DNA of 64,000 nucleotides from Pseudomonas sp. B28(2017) (GTDB taxonomy: Bacteria > Pseudomonadota > Gammaproteobacteria > Pseudomonadales > Pseudomonadaceae). The notes under the pieces were generated by a model, which was not told where the DNA came from, did no database searches, and was given only the letters and a program-made list of their open reading frames with translations. The position numbers and the translations under genes are program-made. Below are positions 1 to 7,992 of this stretch, piece after piece. How positions within the stretch are numbered: the stretch's first letter is position 1; each line of letters begins with the position of its first letter. The stretch lies in the NCBI RefSeq assembly GCF_002113025.1, contig NZ_NEJH01000003.1, positions 558,001 through 622,000 of the forward strand, written 5' to 3'.

Positions 1-188
1 AGGTGCAGTTCGAGGGTGAACAGCGAGTTGCCGCTGGCTTCCCGGCTGTTGCTGTCCAGGCCCAGGCGATCCATCAGCGCGTCGGTGGCGTAGCTGAAAA
101 TCAGCAGGTAGAAGGCGTCGCGCAGGTGGCCGTTGTAGTCGACCCAGTCGGGGATGATGGTGGTCTGGTAGGTGGTTAGGGCGGGCAT
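1..188 (-). CDS. cdhB: Betainyl-CoA thioesterase-like protein (CdhB), N-terminal part
   Basis: The first 62 or so codons of a hot-dog fold acyl-CoA thioesterase; the rest lies left of the window. The ATG is at 188-186 and the protein begins MPALTTYQTTIIPDWVDYN. The D-Y-N-G-H-L/D-A-F-Y pattern is typical of 4HBT-family thioesterases. It is the first gene downstream of carnitine dehydrogenase on the same strand, the place of the thioesterase gene in the P. aeruginosa carnitine operon, where it acts on carnitine breakdown intermediates in the cytoplasm. Family and role rest on the N-terminus and on gene order only. Confidence 0.75.
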   Translation of the reverse strand, partial: MPALTTYQTTIIPDWVDYNGHLRDAFYLLIFSYATDALMDRLGLDSNSREASGNSLFTLELH

Positions 189-227
189 GATGTTAGTTCC
201 AACATTGATAGTGACTGGACTGCCGCT

Positions 228-292
228 TTCGCGAGCAGGCTCGCTCCCACAAGGACCGCGCATAACTTATGGGAGCGAGCCTGCTCGCGAAG
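228..292. repeat. REP pair (inverted)
   Basis: Two inverted copies of the Pseudomonas REP core (CGCGAGCAGGCTCGCTCCCA and its complement) separated by about 25 bases. The pair lies between cdhB and cdhA and can fold into a large hairpin in the transcript. Confidence 0.85.
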
Positions 293-312
293 GGGCCGGG
301 CCTGCTGACCGA

Positions 313-1278
313 TTACTCGCTGAAGGCCATCCCATGCTTCTCTTTGGTGGTCTTCACCGCCTCCAACACCGCCAGCAGGCAGTCATCACGATAGCGCTCC
401 AGCGCTGAAATGCTGTGTTTACCCAGTTGATCGCTGGTGCCATCGACCACGTCGTCGATCAGCTTGTCGGTCAGTTCCGGTGCCGGCAGGTAAGTCCACG
501 GCAACTGCAATGCCGGACCAAACTGCGCCATGAAGTGACGCATGCCGGCATCACCACCGGCCAGGGTGTAAGTCAGGAACGTGCCCATGAACGACCAGCG
601 CAAACCGGCGCCGAAGCGGATTGCATCGTCGATTTCGCCGGTAGTCGCCACACCGTCATTGACCAGGTGCAACGCCTCGCGCCACAGCGCTTCGAGCAGG
701 CGGTCGGCGATGAAACCCGGTACTTCCTTGCGTACGTGCAACGGGCGCATCCCCAGGGATTCATAGACTTTCATCGCCGCTTGCACCGCTTCCGACGCGG
801 TGTTCTTGCCACCGACCACTTCCACCAATGGCAGCAAATAAACCGGGTTGAACGGGTGACCGACCACGCAACGTTCCGGATGCGTGGCGCTTTCGTAGAA
901 CTCGCTCGGCAACAGACCGGAGGTGCTGGAACCGATCAGCGCATTGGGCTTGGCCGCCGCGCTGATTTTGCTGTGCAGGTCCAGTTTCAGCTCCAGCCGT
1001 TCCGGGGCGCTTTCCTGGATGAAGTCGGCATCGCGCACGCACTCTTCGATGGTTGCGACAAAGCGCAGGCGATCCTGCGATGCACCCGGCGCCAGGCCCT
1101 GTTTTTCCAGTGCGCCCCAAGCGTTGGCGACACGCTTGCGCAGGGCTGCTTCGGCACCGGGGGCCGGGTCCCAGGCCACTACGTCCAGGCCATGGGCGAG
1201 GGCGCGTGATACCCAACCGCTGCCGATGACACCGCTGCCCAGGGCGGCGAAGGTTTTGATTTCGGTGATAAAGCTCAT
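313..1278 (-). CDS. cdhA: L-carnitine 3-dehydrogenase
   Basis: NAD-dependent oxidation of L-carnitine to 3-dehydrocarnitine, the first step of aerobic carnitine breakdown. The 321-residue protein belongs to the 3-hydroxyacyl-CoA dehydrogenase superfamily. It has an N-terminal Rossmann motif GSGVIGSGW (about residues 14-22), the [11 protein letters not shown] and [14 protein letters not shown] stretches of the family, and a C-terminal helical domain beginning near VPGFIADRL. It lies in the same-strand run caiX-cdhC-cdhA-cdhB, upstream of cdhB and separated from it by a REP pair. Length and context agree with known carnitine dehydrogenases, so the call is firm. Confidence 0.92.
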   Translation of the reverse strand: MSFITEIKTFAALGSGVIGSGWVSRALAHGLDVVAWDPAPGAEAALRKRVANAWGALEKQGLAPGASQDRLRFVATIEECVRDADFIQESAPERLELKLDLHSKISAAAKPNALIGSSTSGLLPSEFYESATHPERCVVGHPFNPVYLLPLVEVVGGKNTASEAVQAAMKVYESLGMRPLHVRKEVPGFIADRLLEALWREALHLVNDGVATTGEIDDAIRFGAGLRWSFMGTFLTYTLAGGDAGMRHFMAQFGPALQLPWTYLPAPELTDKLIDDVVDGTSDQLGKHSISALERYRDDCLLAVLEAVKTTKEKHGMAFSE

Positions 1279-1330
1279 GGCGATTTCCTGAATTTGGCTC
1301 GGAAAAAAACTGGGGGAAAAGGTGCTGGGA

Positions 1331-2218
1331 TTAACCGCGTTGGGTCAGGCCCATTTTCTTGCGGCCTTCAGCCGGCGTCAGCACGCGGGCACCGAGGCGG
1401 CTGAGGATTTCCGTGGCGCGCTCGACCAGTTGGCCGTTGGTCGCCAGCACGCCCTTGTCCAGCCACAGGTTGTCTTCCAGCCCGACCCGCACGTTGCCGC
1501 CGAGCAACACCGCTTGCGCTGCCATCGGCATCTGCATGCGACCGATACCGAAGCCGGCCCAGACCGCGTCGGCCGGCAGGTTGTCGACCATGGCTTTCAT
1601 GGTGGTGGTGTCCGCCGGTGCGCCCCAAGGGATACCCAGGCACAGCTGGAACAACGGGTTGTCGAGCAAGCCTTCCTTGATCATCTGCTTGGCGAACCAC
1701 AGGTGGCCGGTGTCGAAGATTTCCAGCTCGGCCTTCACGCCCAGCTCTTGAATGCGTTTGGCGCCAGCACGCAGTTGTGCCGGGGTGGACACGTAAATGG
1801 TGTCGCCGTCGCCGAAGTTCAGGGTGCCGCAATCCAGGGTGCAGATTTCCGGCAACAGTTCTTCGACGTGGGCCAGGCGGGTCAGCGGGCCGACCAGATC
1901 GGTGTTCGGGCCGAACTCCATCGGGTTCTCGCCCGCGCCGATTTCCAGATCGCCGCCCATACCGGCGGTGAGGTTGACGATGATGTCCACGTCCGCCTCG
2001 CGGATGCGTTCCATCACTTCGCGATACAGCGCCACGTCACGGCTGAACTTGCCGGTTTGCGGGTCGCGCACATGGCAGTGAACCACAGTGGCACCGGCCT
2101 TGGCGGCTTCCACGGCGGCAGCCGCGATTTGTTTCGGGGTGACCGGCACGTGTGGGCTCTTGGCGGTCGTGTCGCCAGCACCGGTGAGTGCGCAGGTGAT
2201 GATGACGTCGTGGTTCAT
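1331..2218 (-). CDS. cdhC: 3-dehydrocarnitine cleavage enzyme (BKACE family)
   Basis: A beta-keto acid cleavage enzyme of 295 residues. It cleaves dehydrocarnitine with acetyl-CoA, yielding a betainyl-CoA and acetoacetate. Visible family features are the start [18 protein letters not shown], the metal-site stretch VVHCHVRDP (about 64-72), the NLTAGMGGD stretch, and the C-terminal [14 protein letters not shown] motif. It is a TIM-barrel cytosolic enzyme. It sits about 50 bases upstream of cdhA and 95 bases downstream of caiX in one run of genes, and is presumably controlled by the divergent CdhR. Confidence 0.92.
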   Translation of the reverse strand: MNHDVIITCALTGAGDTTAKSPHVPVTPKQIAAAAVEAAKAGATVVHCHVRDPQTGKFSRDVALYREVMERIREADVDIIVNLTAGMGGDLEIGAGENPMEFGPNTDLVGPLTRLAHVEELLPEICTLDCGTLNFGDGDTIYVSTPAQLRAGAKRIQELGVKAELEIFDTGHLWFAKQMIKEGLLDNPLFQLCLGIPWGAPADTTTMKAMVDNLPADAVWAGFGIGRMQMPMAAQAVLLGGNVRVGLEDNLWLDKGVLATNGQLVERATEILSRLGARVLTPAEGRKKMGLTQRG

Positions 2219-2312
2219 TTGGCGGTTCCTTACAGGCGAGTTTTTGGTTTTGGCCAGGCGTGGTGGTCCCGTTCGCAGCCCGTTGGGGCTGCGAGTCGGT
2301 GGTTCATCCGGT

Positions 2313-3257
2313 TTATTTACTGGTCAGTTGCAGGTTTTCAGCGGCCGGTTTGCCATCGAAGGTGGTGACGCCTTCAAGCCAGCGTTTTTTGTCCTGCGGG
2401 TGATCCTTGAGCCATTGTTTGGCCGACTCGAAAGCGTCCTTGTGATCCAGCAGCGGCTGCATCATCCGGCTCTCGTCTTCGGCGGTGAACGTCAGGTTGC
2501 TCAGCAGGCGACCGACGTTCGGGCATTGTTCGGCATAGGTCGGCGCGGTGACGGTCCACACGGTAGCCTTGCCTTCGTTCGGGCCGAGGGCGTCGTCGCT
2601 GCCGGTGAGGTAGGTCATTTTCACGTTGACGTTCATCGGGTGTGGCGCCCAGCCGAAGAACACCACGGCTTCGTTGCGACGTACGGCGCGGTCCACTGCG
2701 GCAAGCATGCCGGCCTCGCTGGACTCGACCAGCTGGAACTTGCCGAGGCCGAACTGGTTCTTGGAGATCATTGCCTTGATCTGGGTGTTGGCGCCCGAGC
2801 CAGGCTCGATGCCGTAGATCTTGCCGCCCAGTTCTTTTTCGAATTTGGCGATGTCAGCGAAGGTTTTCAGGCCCTTGTCGGCGAGGTAGGTCGGCACGGC
2901 GAGGGTCGCGCGGGCGTCTTGCAGGCTTGGGGCTTCCAGGACCTTGACCTGTTTGGCGTCGACGAACGGGGTGATGGTCTGGGTCATCAGCGGGTTCCAG
3001 TAGCCGAGGAACAGGTCCAGGCGCTGGTCGCGGATCCCGGCGAAGATGATTTGCTGGGAGGCGCTGGTTTGTTTGGTGCTGTAGCCGAGGCCATCGAGCA
3101 ATACCTGGGTCATGGCGCTGGTGGCGATCACGTCGGTCCAGTTCACTACACCCATGCGCACGTTCTGGCATGCGGCGGGTTCGGCGGCCATGACACTGGC
3201 GCTCAGCAAAGCGGTACCACTGAGTGCAAGAACACAGCTGCTGATCAGTCGTTTCAT
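2313..3257 (-). CDS. caiX: Carnitine ABC transporter substrate-binding protein CaiX
   Basis: Periplasmic binding protein of 314 residues for a quaternary amine (OpuAC/ProX type). It starts with a cleavable signal peptide ([20 protein letters not shown], cleavage near [10 protein letters not shown]). The binding-protein body contains [20 protein letters not shown] and [13 protein letters not shown], the latter typical of choline/carnitine binders with aromatic cage residues. No permease or ATPase is adjacent. In P. aeruginosa such orphan binding proteins share the CbcWV core transporter, so the same is inferred here. It is the first gene of the leftward cdh operon, divergent from cdhR. Confidence 0.9.
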   Translation of the reverse strand: MKRLISSCVLALSGTALLSASVMAAEPAACQNVRMGVVNWTDVIATSAMTQVLLDGLGYSTKQTSASQQIIFAGIRDQRLDLFLGYWNPLMTQTITPFVDAKQVKVLEAPSLQDARATLAVPTYLADKGLKTFADIAKFEKELGGKIYGIEPGSGANTQIKAMISKNQFGLGKFQLVESSEAGMLAAVDRAVRRNEAVVFFGWAPHPMNVNVKMTYLTGSDDALGPNEGKATVWTVTAPTYAEQCPNVGRLLSNLTFTAEDESRMMQPLLDHKDAFESAKQWLKDHPQDKKRWLEGVTTFDGKPAAENLQLTSK

Positions 3258-3346
3258 CTCAGGTTCCTCGGCAGTTCGTTTATTGTGAGTTCCGGTGTCT
3301 GCTGCGCCGGTGATGCCAAGTTACGCAGCTAAACGCCCATGAAAGC

Positions 3347-3381
3347 GCACTGCGGCGACCGACTCTTGCACTGCAGCGACC
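3347..3381. promoter_or_regulatory. Direct repeat, candidate CdhR operator
   Basis: Two 14-base direct repeats, GCACTGCGGCGACC (3347-3360) and GCACTGCAGCGACC (3368-3381), differ at one base and are 21 bases apart, two helical turns. They lie in the divergent caiX-cdhR promoter region. AraC/GlxA-family activators bind such paired half-sites, so CdhR is the natural candidate. The repeat is seen directly; the binding is inferred. Confidence 0.6.
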
Positions 3382-3466
3382 TGTGCTCTTGAATGCCGCT
3401 TGCAACTGGCGTATCAACATCCTCACGCTCCCCGCCCTCTTGCTACTTGCCAATCGAGTGCGCTCC

Positions 3467-4411
3467 ATGTCCCAGGATTTCTACTTCTTGTTGATGCCGG
3501 GTTTCTCGGCCATCGGATTTATCTCGGCCATCGAGCCGTTGCGGGTCGCCAATCGCTTTCGCGGCGAGCTCTATCGCTGGCATGTGCTAAGCGCCGACGG
3601 CGGGGCGGTGCTGGCCAGCAACGGCATGTCGGTCAACGCCGATGCGGCGTTGGAACCATTGAAAAAAGGTGCGACGCTGCTGGTAGTCGCCGGGTTCGAA
3701 CCCCTGAAGTTCGCCACCCCGGCGCTGGAACACTGGTTGCGCCGCCTGGACAACGAAGGCGTGACGCTCGGCGCCATCGACACCGGCAGCTTCATCCTCG
3801 CCGAGGCGGGTTTGCTCGACGGCCATCGCCTGACCCTGCACTGGGAAGCCATCGATGCCTTCAAGGAATCCTATCCACAGCTCAGCGTCACCCAGGAACT
3901 GTTCGAGATCGACCGCCGGCGCATCACCTCCGCCGGAGGCACCGCTTCCATTGACCTGATGCTGGATCTGATCGCCCAGGCCCACGGCCCCGAGCTGGCG
4001 ATCCAGGTCAGCGAACAATTCGTGCTCGGCCGTATCCGCCCGCGCAAAGACCACCAGCGCATGGAAGTCGCCACGCGTTATGGCATCAGCAACAAGAAGC
4101 TGGTGCACGTGATCGGCGAGATGGAGCAGCACAGCGAACCGCCGCTGAGTACGCTGGAACTGGCGGAATCGATCAAGGTGACGCGGCGGCAACTGGAGCG
4201 ACTGTTTCGGTTGCACCTGAACGACACGCCGAGCAATTTCTACCTGCGCTTAAGGCTGGAGAAAGCCCGACAGTTGCTGCGCCAGACCGATATGAGCGTA
4301 CTGGAAGTGAGCATTGCCTGCGGGTTTGAATCGCCGTCGTATTTCACCCGCAGTTATCGGGCGAAATACGAGCGGTGCCCACGAGAGGATCGGCGTACCG
4401 CCAAGGCATAA
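3467..4411 (+). CDS. cdhR: Carnitine-responsive GlxA/AraC-family activator
   Basis: Transcription factor of 314 residues. The N-terminal domain (about 1-190) is DJ-1/PfpI-like (DFYFLLMPGFSAIGFISAIE, GAIDTGSFILAEAGLL). The C-terminal AraC helix-turn-helix pair lies at about 220-314 (LAESIKVTRRQLERLFR; VSIACGFESPSYFTRSYR). I chose ATG 3467, giving MSQDFYFLLMPGF, the usual family start; an in-frame ATG at 3383 would add 28 untypical residues. It is transcribed away from the caiX-cdhC-cdhA-cdhB operon, which its P. aeruginosa counterpart activates in response to carnitine. Confidence 0.9.
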   Translation: MSQDFYFLLMPGFSAIGFISAIEPLRVANRFRGELYRWHVLSADGGAVLASNGMSVNADAALEPLKKGATLLVVAGFEPLKFATPALEHWLRRLDNEGVTLGAIDTGSFILAEAGLLDGHRLTLHWEAIDAFKESYPQLSVTQELFEIDRRRITSAGGTASIDLMLDLIAQAHGPELAIQVSEQFVLGRIRPRKDHQRMEVATRYGISNKKLVHVIGEMEQHSEPPLSTLELAESIKVTRRQLERLFRLHLNDTPSNFYLRLRLEKARQLLRQTDMSVLEVSIACGFESPSYFTRSYRAKYERCPREDRRTAKA

Positions 4412-4423
4412 CCACCCGCAGAA

Positions 4424-4532
4424 CCCCTGTAGGAGCGAGCTCTGCTCGCGAAAAACGCCTGGGCGACGCGTTCATTCAGACGGCACGCGTAATCGTTAAC
4501 GTCCATCGCGAGCAGAGCTCGCTCCTACAGGG
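4424..4532. repeat. Long inverted REP-like element
   Basis: Inverted arms CCTGTAGGAGCGAGCTCTGC and its complement flank about 60 bases containing AACGCCTGG and CGTAATCGTTAACGTCCATC. The same layout with a related internal sequence recurs at 10068-10173 and 37762-37883. It separates cdhR from a convergent gene and may also end transcription. Confidence 0.8.
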
Positions 4533-4539
4533 TTGAAAA

Positions 4540-4956
4540 TTACTTTTTCAGGAGTGCCGAACAGGCAGCCTTGTATGCCTCATGCTGATATTTGTTCAGC
4601 GTTCCCGGCAGTTCGAAATTGTGCTTCTTGACCTGCGCATTGATGGTCTGCGGCGACAGCAAGGTCACTTCGCAATTCTCCAGCAACTGGAAAACCCCTT
4701 CGATCTTGAACGTGGTCGGCCCGCCGGCGAATTCGCCTTTCTTGCTGCGCTTCTTGATCGCGATGCGGTCGATGGAATTCTCACGGACAAACGAAGCGAC
4801 CTGAGCGGCGAACACTTTGACGTTGGCGGCTTCATCGTCATCGTCCAGGGCAATTTTCTTGGTAGCGAGCGCGACGTGGCTCAGTGCCTGACCATCCAGC
4901 GTTGCCACGGCAATGATCGCTTCGCTGCCCTTGATTTCGATGCCGCAGACTTTCAT
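4540..4956 (-). CDS. DUF3010 family protein
   Basis: A 138-residue protein beginning MKVCGIEIKGSEAIIAVATL and ending YQHEAYKAACSALLKK, which I recognise as DUF3010. The beta-rich N-terminus (GIEIKGSEAIIAVA) resembles the start of an RNase H/actin-like fold, but no catalytic function is established for the family. There is no signal peptide or membrane segment. It stands alone, convergent with cdhR and upstream of the toxin-antitoxin remnant on the same strand, with no evident link to carnitine metabolism. Confidence 0.8.
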   Translation of the reverse strand: MKVCGIEIKGSEAIIAVATLDGQALSHVALATKKIALDDDDEAANVKVFAAQVASFVRENSIDRIAIKKRSKKGEFAGGPTTFKIEGVFQLLENCEVTLLSPQTINAQVKKHNFELPGTLNKYQHEAYKAACSALLKK

Positions 4957-4989
4957 GTTGAATCCCGTTAGTGACAGAAGGTGAGCAGC

Positions 4990-5313
4990 TTACAGTTCAA
5001 GCTGACTGGCGTTGATGCCGAAAGCCGCAGAGATTTTTTCGCGGGTGGCCTTGCGAGGCTTGGCGACCGTTTCTTGCTGGGCGAAAGCCGGCTGGGTAAT
5101 GCCCATGCGTTTGGCCACTTCATCCTGTGTAAGGTTCAAGTGTTCGCGCCAGGCGCGGATAGGGGTGGCGCCATCGACAATTCGACTCACTACTTCGTGA
5201 GGAATAAGGTCGGGCTCGATTTTCTGCGCGATGTATTGCGCGTAGGGAATGACGACGAACGCGGGATTGCCGTTTTCGTCATTGATGATTTGAACGTCAG
5301 TAGGTGCGTTCAT
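4990..5313 (-). CDS. XRE-family antitoxin
   Basis: A 107-residue antitoxin starting MNAPTDVQIINDENGNPAFV. The N-terminal part (about 1-45) is the YidC/prlF-like or Phd-like segment that neutralises a RelE-type toxin. The C-terminal part (about 50-107) is an XRE helix-turn-helix (LNLTQDEVAKRMGITQPAFA). I used ATG 5313, because reading further upstream enters the toxin sequence in another frame. The start overlaps the end of the toxin reading frame by 17 bases, the usual toxin-first order of higBA/relBE-type pairs. The antitoxin is intact although its toxin is not. Confidence 0.82.
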   Translation of the reverse strand: MNAPTDVQIINDENGNPAFVVIPYAQYIAQKIEPDLIPHEVVSRIVDGATPIRAWREHLNLTQDEVAKRMGITQPAFAQQETVAKPRKATREKISAAFGINASQLEL

Positions 5314-5552
5314 CGCGTTTTTTGACCTCTTGAATACTGACCACTTTGATCGCGCCGTCCCAGTTGAACATGACCCTGTAATTACCGACGCGCAGTCGAT
5401 ATGCGTAGTCATGACACAACGAGTGCCTTGACCTGACTTACGTCGGGCATGCCAGCGAGCGCCGTGATGGCATCACGAACCTGAATCTGGTGAACGGAAT
5501 GCAATCTCAAGAGTTGCTTAACGGCCTTTCGAGTCCAGTGAATGCTGTTCAT
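5297..5552 (-). pseudogene. RelE/HigB-type toxin, frameshifted
   Basis: Reading from ATG 5552 gives MNSIHWTRKAVKQLLRLHSV and continues to VKALVVS, where the frame meets a stop at 5409-5411. The neighbouring frame then continues with HDYAYRLRVGNYRVMFNWD and VVSIQEVKKRDERTY, the usual C-terminal half of a RelE/ParE-superfamily mRNase. The span is 256 bases, one more than a multiple of three. A single inserted base near 5410-5420 therefore explains the break. The toxin is probably inactive unless the shift is translated by frameshifting or is a sequence error. Confidence 0.8.
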
Positions 5553-5560
5553 GGAAACAT

Positions 5561-5596
5561 ATAAGTCTTTTATAAGATTTGCGAATCTTTACTTAT
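5561..5596. promoter_or_regulatory. Nested inverted repeat, candidate TA operator
   Basis: AAGATT-TGCG-AATCTT (5574-5589) is nested inside ATAAGT (5561-5566) and ACTTAT (5591-5596). It sits 9 bases upstream of the toxin start in an AT-rich stretch. Autorepressing XRE antitoxins bind such palindromes. The repeat is seen directly; the role is inferred. The remaining sequence up to 5763 shows no gene. Confidence 0.5.
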
Positions 5597-5763
5597 ATTT
5601 TCGGCTGGCCAACAAACGAATATTGTCAGGCTATTGCGCCGAAAGGAGCGTCAACTCTCCTTTCGGCAAGGACATGTGGGATTGGTCTGGGAAAGCTGTG
5701 GGAATAGTCTTTTTTGAGCGCGATAGCTGATGACGCTACCCGCTTTCGCCGGTTGAATCAGGA

Positions 5764-6165
5764 TTACTCCTGCCCAATCGACTCCAAAAACTCCGACCGT
5801 TCGTCACTCATTCGCGCGATGCAATCGTTCTGGGCAATGGTGAACGCCTTGCTGCCGCTGGTGGCCGGGAAGGCTTCGACGACGCAGTCGGCATCCCGGG
5901 TCTTGAGCCATTGCTGTTGGGCGGCCTTGAGCTTGGCCGTGATGTCGGCCAGTTGCGACGGGTTCTTGCCGTATTGCGACTGCATGCGCTCGGTCAGGCC
6001 CTGGAGGTTTTCCTTGAGCAGGTCTTCGGCGGTGGTTTTGCTGAACGCCGAACACTCGAGGGTCTGGACGTCGTTTTCGACTTTGTCGCACGGGTTGTCG
6101 TCGGACACCTCCGCTGCGTGTACGCCGGTCGCAATCATTGCCAAAGCCAGAAGGATGGATTTCAT
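5764..6165 (-). CDS. LprI-like (DUF1311) secreted protein
   Basis: A 133-residue protein with a signal peptide (MKSILLALAMIATGVHAAEV). The mature domain is Cys-poor and alpha-helical (NPCDKVENDVQTLECSAFSK, QQQWLKTRDADCVVEAF, NDCIARMSDERSEFLESI). The W-L-x-x-R-D-A-x-C pattern and paired cysteines are typical of DUF1311/LprI-type lysozyme-inhibitor-like proteins, so it should act in the periplasm. It is a single gene, divergent from the betaine-catabolic operon that begins at 6390. The actual ligand is not known. Confidence 0.75.
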   Translation of the reverse strand: MKSILLALAMIATGVHAAEVSDDNPCDKVENDVQTLECSAFSKTTAEDLLKENLQGLTERMQSQYGKNPSQLADITAKLKAAQQQWLKTRDADCVVEAFPATSGSKAFTIAQNDCIARMSDERSEFLESIGQE

Positions 6166-6237
6166 TCAGGTCGCCGCTCTATTCCAGTGATGCGGCGAAT
6201 TCTGGCCCAAGCCGAGGGCCTTGAACAGGTCGGTGAT

Positions 6238-6267
6238 TGTGCCTGACTACGACCCTTTGTCGCGGAT
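6238..6267. promoter_or_regulatory. Candidate GbdR half-sites upstream of the dgc operon
   Basis: TGTCGCGGAT at 6258-6267 matches TGTCGCAGAT at 19443-19452 in the gbcA-gbcB promoter at nine of ten positions. A weaker copy, TGTGCCTGAC, lies exactly 20 bases upstream (6238-6247). Two operons of the same pathway therefore share a paired site with 20-base spacing, as expected for an AraC-family activator such as GbdR. The match is seen; the regulator is inferred. Confidence 0.45.
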
Positions 6268-6389
6268 TGACGCTTTCGGCAAACCCCCTGTCGTTTTTGC
6301 ACCCGGCTGCCCCTGCACCGAGGCATATGCTGGCCCCAAAGCGCCGGCAGACGATTCGGCGCATGAATCGCTAATAAGGGGACAGCCTG

Positions 6390-7367
6390 ATGAGCCCAGC
6401 CGAATTGCACGCCGACAGCATCGTTATCGACGGGCTGATTATTGCCAAGTGGAACCGCGAGCTGTTTGAAGACATGCGCAAAGGCGGTCTGACCGCAGCC
6501 AACTGCACCGTGTCGGTGTGGGAGGGCTTCCAGGCCACCGTCAACAACATCGCCGCCAGCCAGAAACTGATCCGCGAGAACAGCGACCTGGTGATTCCGG
6601 TGCGTACTACCGCCGACATCCGCAAGGCCAAGGAGCAGGGCAAGACCGGCATCCTCTTCGGCTTCCAGAATGCCCACGCCTTCGAAGACCAGATCGGTTA
6701 CGTCGAGGTGTTCAAGCAGCTGGGCGTCGGTATCGTTCAGATGTGCTACAACACCCAGAACCTGGTGGGCACCGGTTGCTACGAGCGTGATGGTGGCCTG
6801 TCGGGCTTCGGTCGCGAAATCGTCGCCGAGATGAACCGGGTTGGCGTGATGTGCGACCTGTCCCATGTCGGCTCCAAGACTTCCGAAGAAGTCATCCTCG
6901 AGTCGAAGAAGCCGGTCTGCTACTCCCACTGCCTGCCGTCGGGGCTCAAGGAGCACCCGCGCAACAAGTCCGATGAAGAACTCAAGTTCATCGCCGACCA
7001 CGGCGGCTTTGTCGGCGTGACCATGTTCGCGCCGTTCCTGGCCAAGGGCATTGATTCGACCATCGACGACTACGCCGAAGCCATCGAATACACCCTGAAC
7101 ATTGTCGGCGAAGATTCCATCGGCATCGGCACCGACTTCACCCAGGGCCATGGCCAGGACTTCTTCGAATACCTGACCCACGACAAGGGCTACGCCCGTC
7201 GTCTGACCAGCTTCGGCAAGATCATCAACCCGCTGGGCATCCGCACCGTGGGCGAGTTCCCGAACCTGACCGAGACGTTGCTCAAGCGCGGCCACTCCGA
7301 GCGCGTGGTGCGCAAGATCATGGGCGAGAACTGGGTCAACGTGCTCAAGGACGTCTGGGGCGAGTAA
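6390..7367 (+). CDS. Peptidase M19-like protein with altered metal site
   Basis: A 325-residue TIM-barrel protein of the membrane dipeptidase (M19) family, the counterpart of P. aeruginosa PA5396, first gene of the dimethylglycine operon. It keeps the two zinc-type histidines H159 (DLSHVG) and H180 (VCYSHC) and D249 (GIGTDF). The usual N-terminal D-G-H-x-D is replaced by IDGLIIAKW (16-18), and the bridging Glu of the EGGHAI motif is Q93 (GFQNAHAF). It may thus bind metal differently and not be a dipeptidase. It has no signal peptide. The place in the operon suggests a role in betaine catabolism, but the substrate is unknown. Confidence 0.8.
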   Translation: MSPAELHADSIVIDGLIIAKWNRELFEDMRKGGLTAANCTVSVWEGFQATVNNIAASQKLIRENSDLVIPVRTTADIRKAKEQGKTGILFGFQNAHAFEDQIGYVEVFKQLGVGIVQMCYNTQNLVGTGCYERDGGLSGFGREIVAEMNRVGVMCDLSHVGSKTSEEVILESKKPVCYSHCLPSGLKEHPRNKSDEELKFIADHGGFVGVTMFAPFLAKGIDSTIDDYAEAIEYTLNIVGEDSIGIGTDFTQGHGQDFFEYLTHDKGYARRLTSFGKIINPLGIRTVGEFPNLTETLLKRGHSERVVRKIMGENWVNVLKDVWGE

Positions 7368-7391
7368 GCCGCAGCACTTCTGAATCTTTTC

Positions 7392-7414
7392 CCCCCGGCC
7401 ATCCGCGCCGGGGG
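7392..7414 (+). other. GC-rich stem-loop in the operon
   Basis: CCCCCGGC and GCCGGGGG form a perfect 8-bp stem with a 7-base loop between the M19-like gene and the DUF5943 gene. There is no T-run after it, so it is more likely an mRNA processing or stabilising hairpin than a full terminator. Confidence 0.55.
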
Positions 7415-7446
7415 CAATACCAAAATTCTTCTGGAGTTAAGTTTCC

Positions 7447-7977
7447 ATGGCCAAGATCGCCCCGCAATTGCCAATCGAAGTCGACAGCGAAACCGGTGTC
7501 TGGACCTCCGACGCCCTGCCGATGCTGTACGTACCGCGCCATTTCTTCGTCAACAACCACATGGGCATCGAGGAAGTGCTGGGCGCCGAAGCCTATGCCG
7601 AAATCCTCTACAAGGCCGGCTACAAGTCCGCCTGGCACTGGTGTGAAAAAGAAGCCGAATGCCATGGCCTGGAAGGCGTAGCGGTGTTCGAACACTACAT
7701 GAAGCGCCTGTCGCAGCGCGGCTGGGGCCTGTTCAAGATCCAGGACATCGACCTCGACAAAGGCACCTGCAGCGTCAAGCTCGAGCACTCGGCGTTCGTC
7801 TACGTGTACGGCAAGGTCGGGCGCAAGGTCGACTACATGTTCACCGGCTGGTTTGCCGGCGCGATGGACCAGATCCTCGCCGCTCGCGGCAGCAAGATCC
7901 GCACCGTGGCCGAGCAAGTCTACGGTGGCTCCGAAGAGGGCCACGAAGACGGCTTGTTCATCGTCAAGCCGTTGTAA
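7447..7977 (+). CDS. DUF5943 protein (V4R-like), dgc operon
   Basis: A 176-residue cytosolic protein starting MAKIAPQLPIEVDSETGVWT, counterpart of P. aeruginosa PA5397. It contains HWCEKEAECHGLEGVAVFEH, an alpha/beta body and a C-terminal GWFAGAMDQILAARGSKIRT, which reminds me of the V4R/4-vinyl-reductase ligand-binding fold. That resemblance is weak. It lies between the M19-like gene and dgcA, 15 bases before dgcA, with a clear ribosome-binding site (GGAG) before its ATG. Its constant association with dimethylglycine demethylation suggests an accessory or sensing role, but no activity can be assigned. Confidence 0.75.
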   Translation: MAKIAPQLPIEVDSETGVWTSDALPMLYVPRHFFVNNHMGIEEVLGAEAYAEILYKAGYKSAWHWCEKEAECHGLEGVAVFEHYMKRLSQRGWGLFKIQDIDLDKGTCSVKLEHSAFVYVYGKVGRKVDYMFTGWFAGAMDQILAARGSKIRTVAEQVYGGSEEGHEDGLFIVKPL

Positions 7978-7992
7978 GTCGAGGAACCCGCC

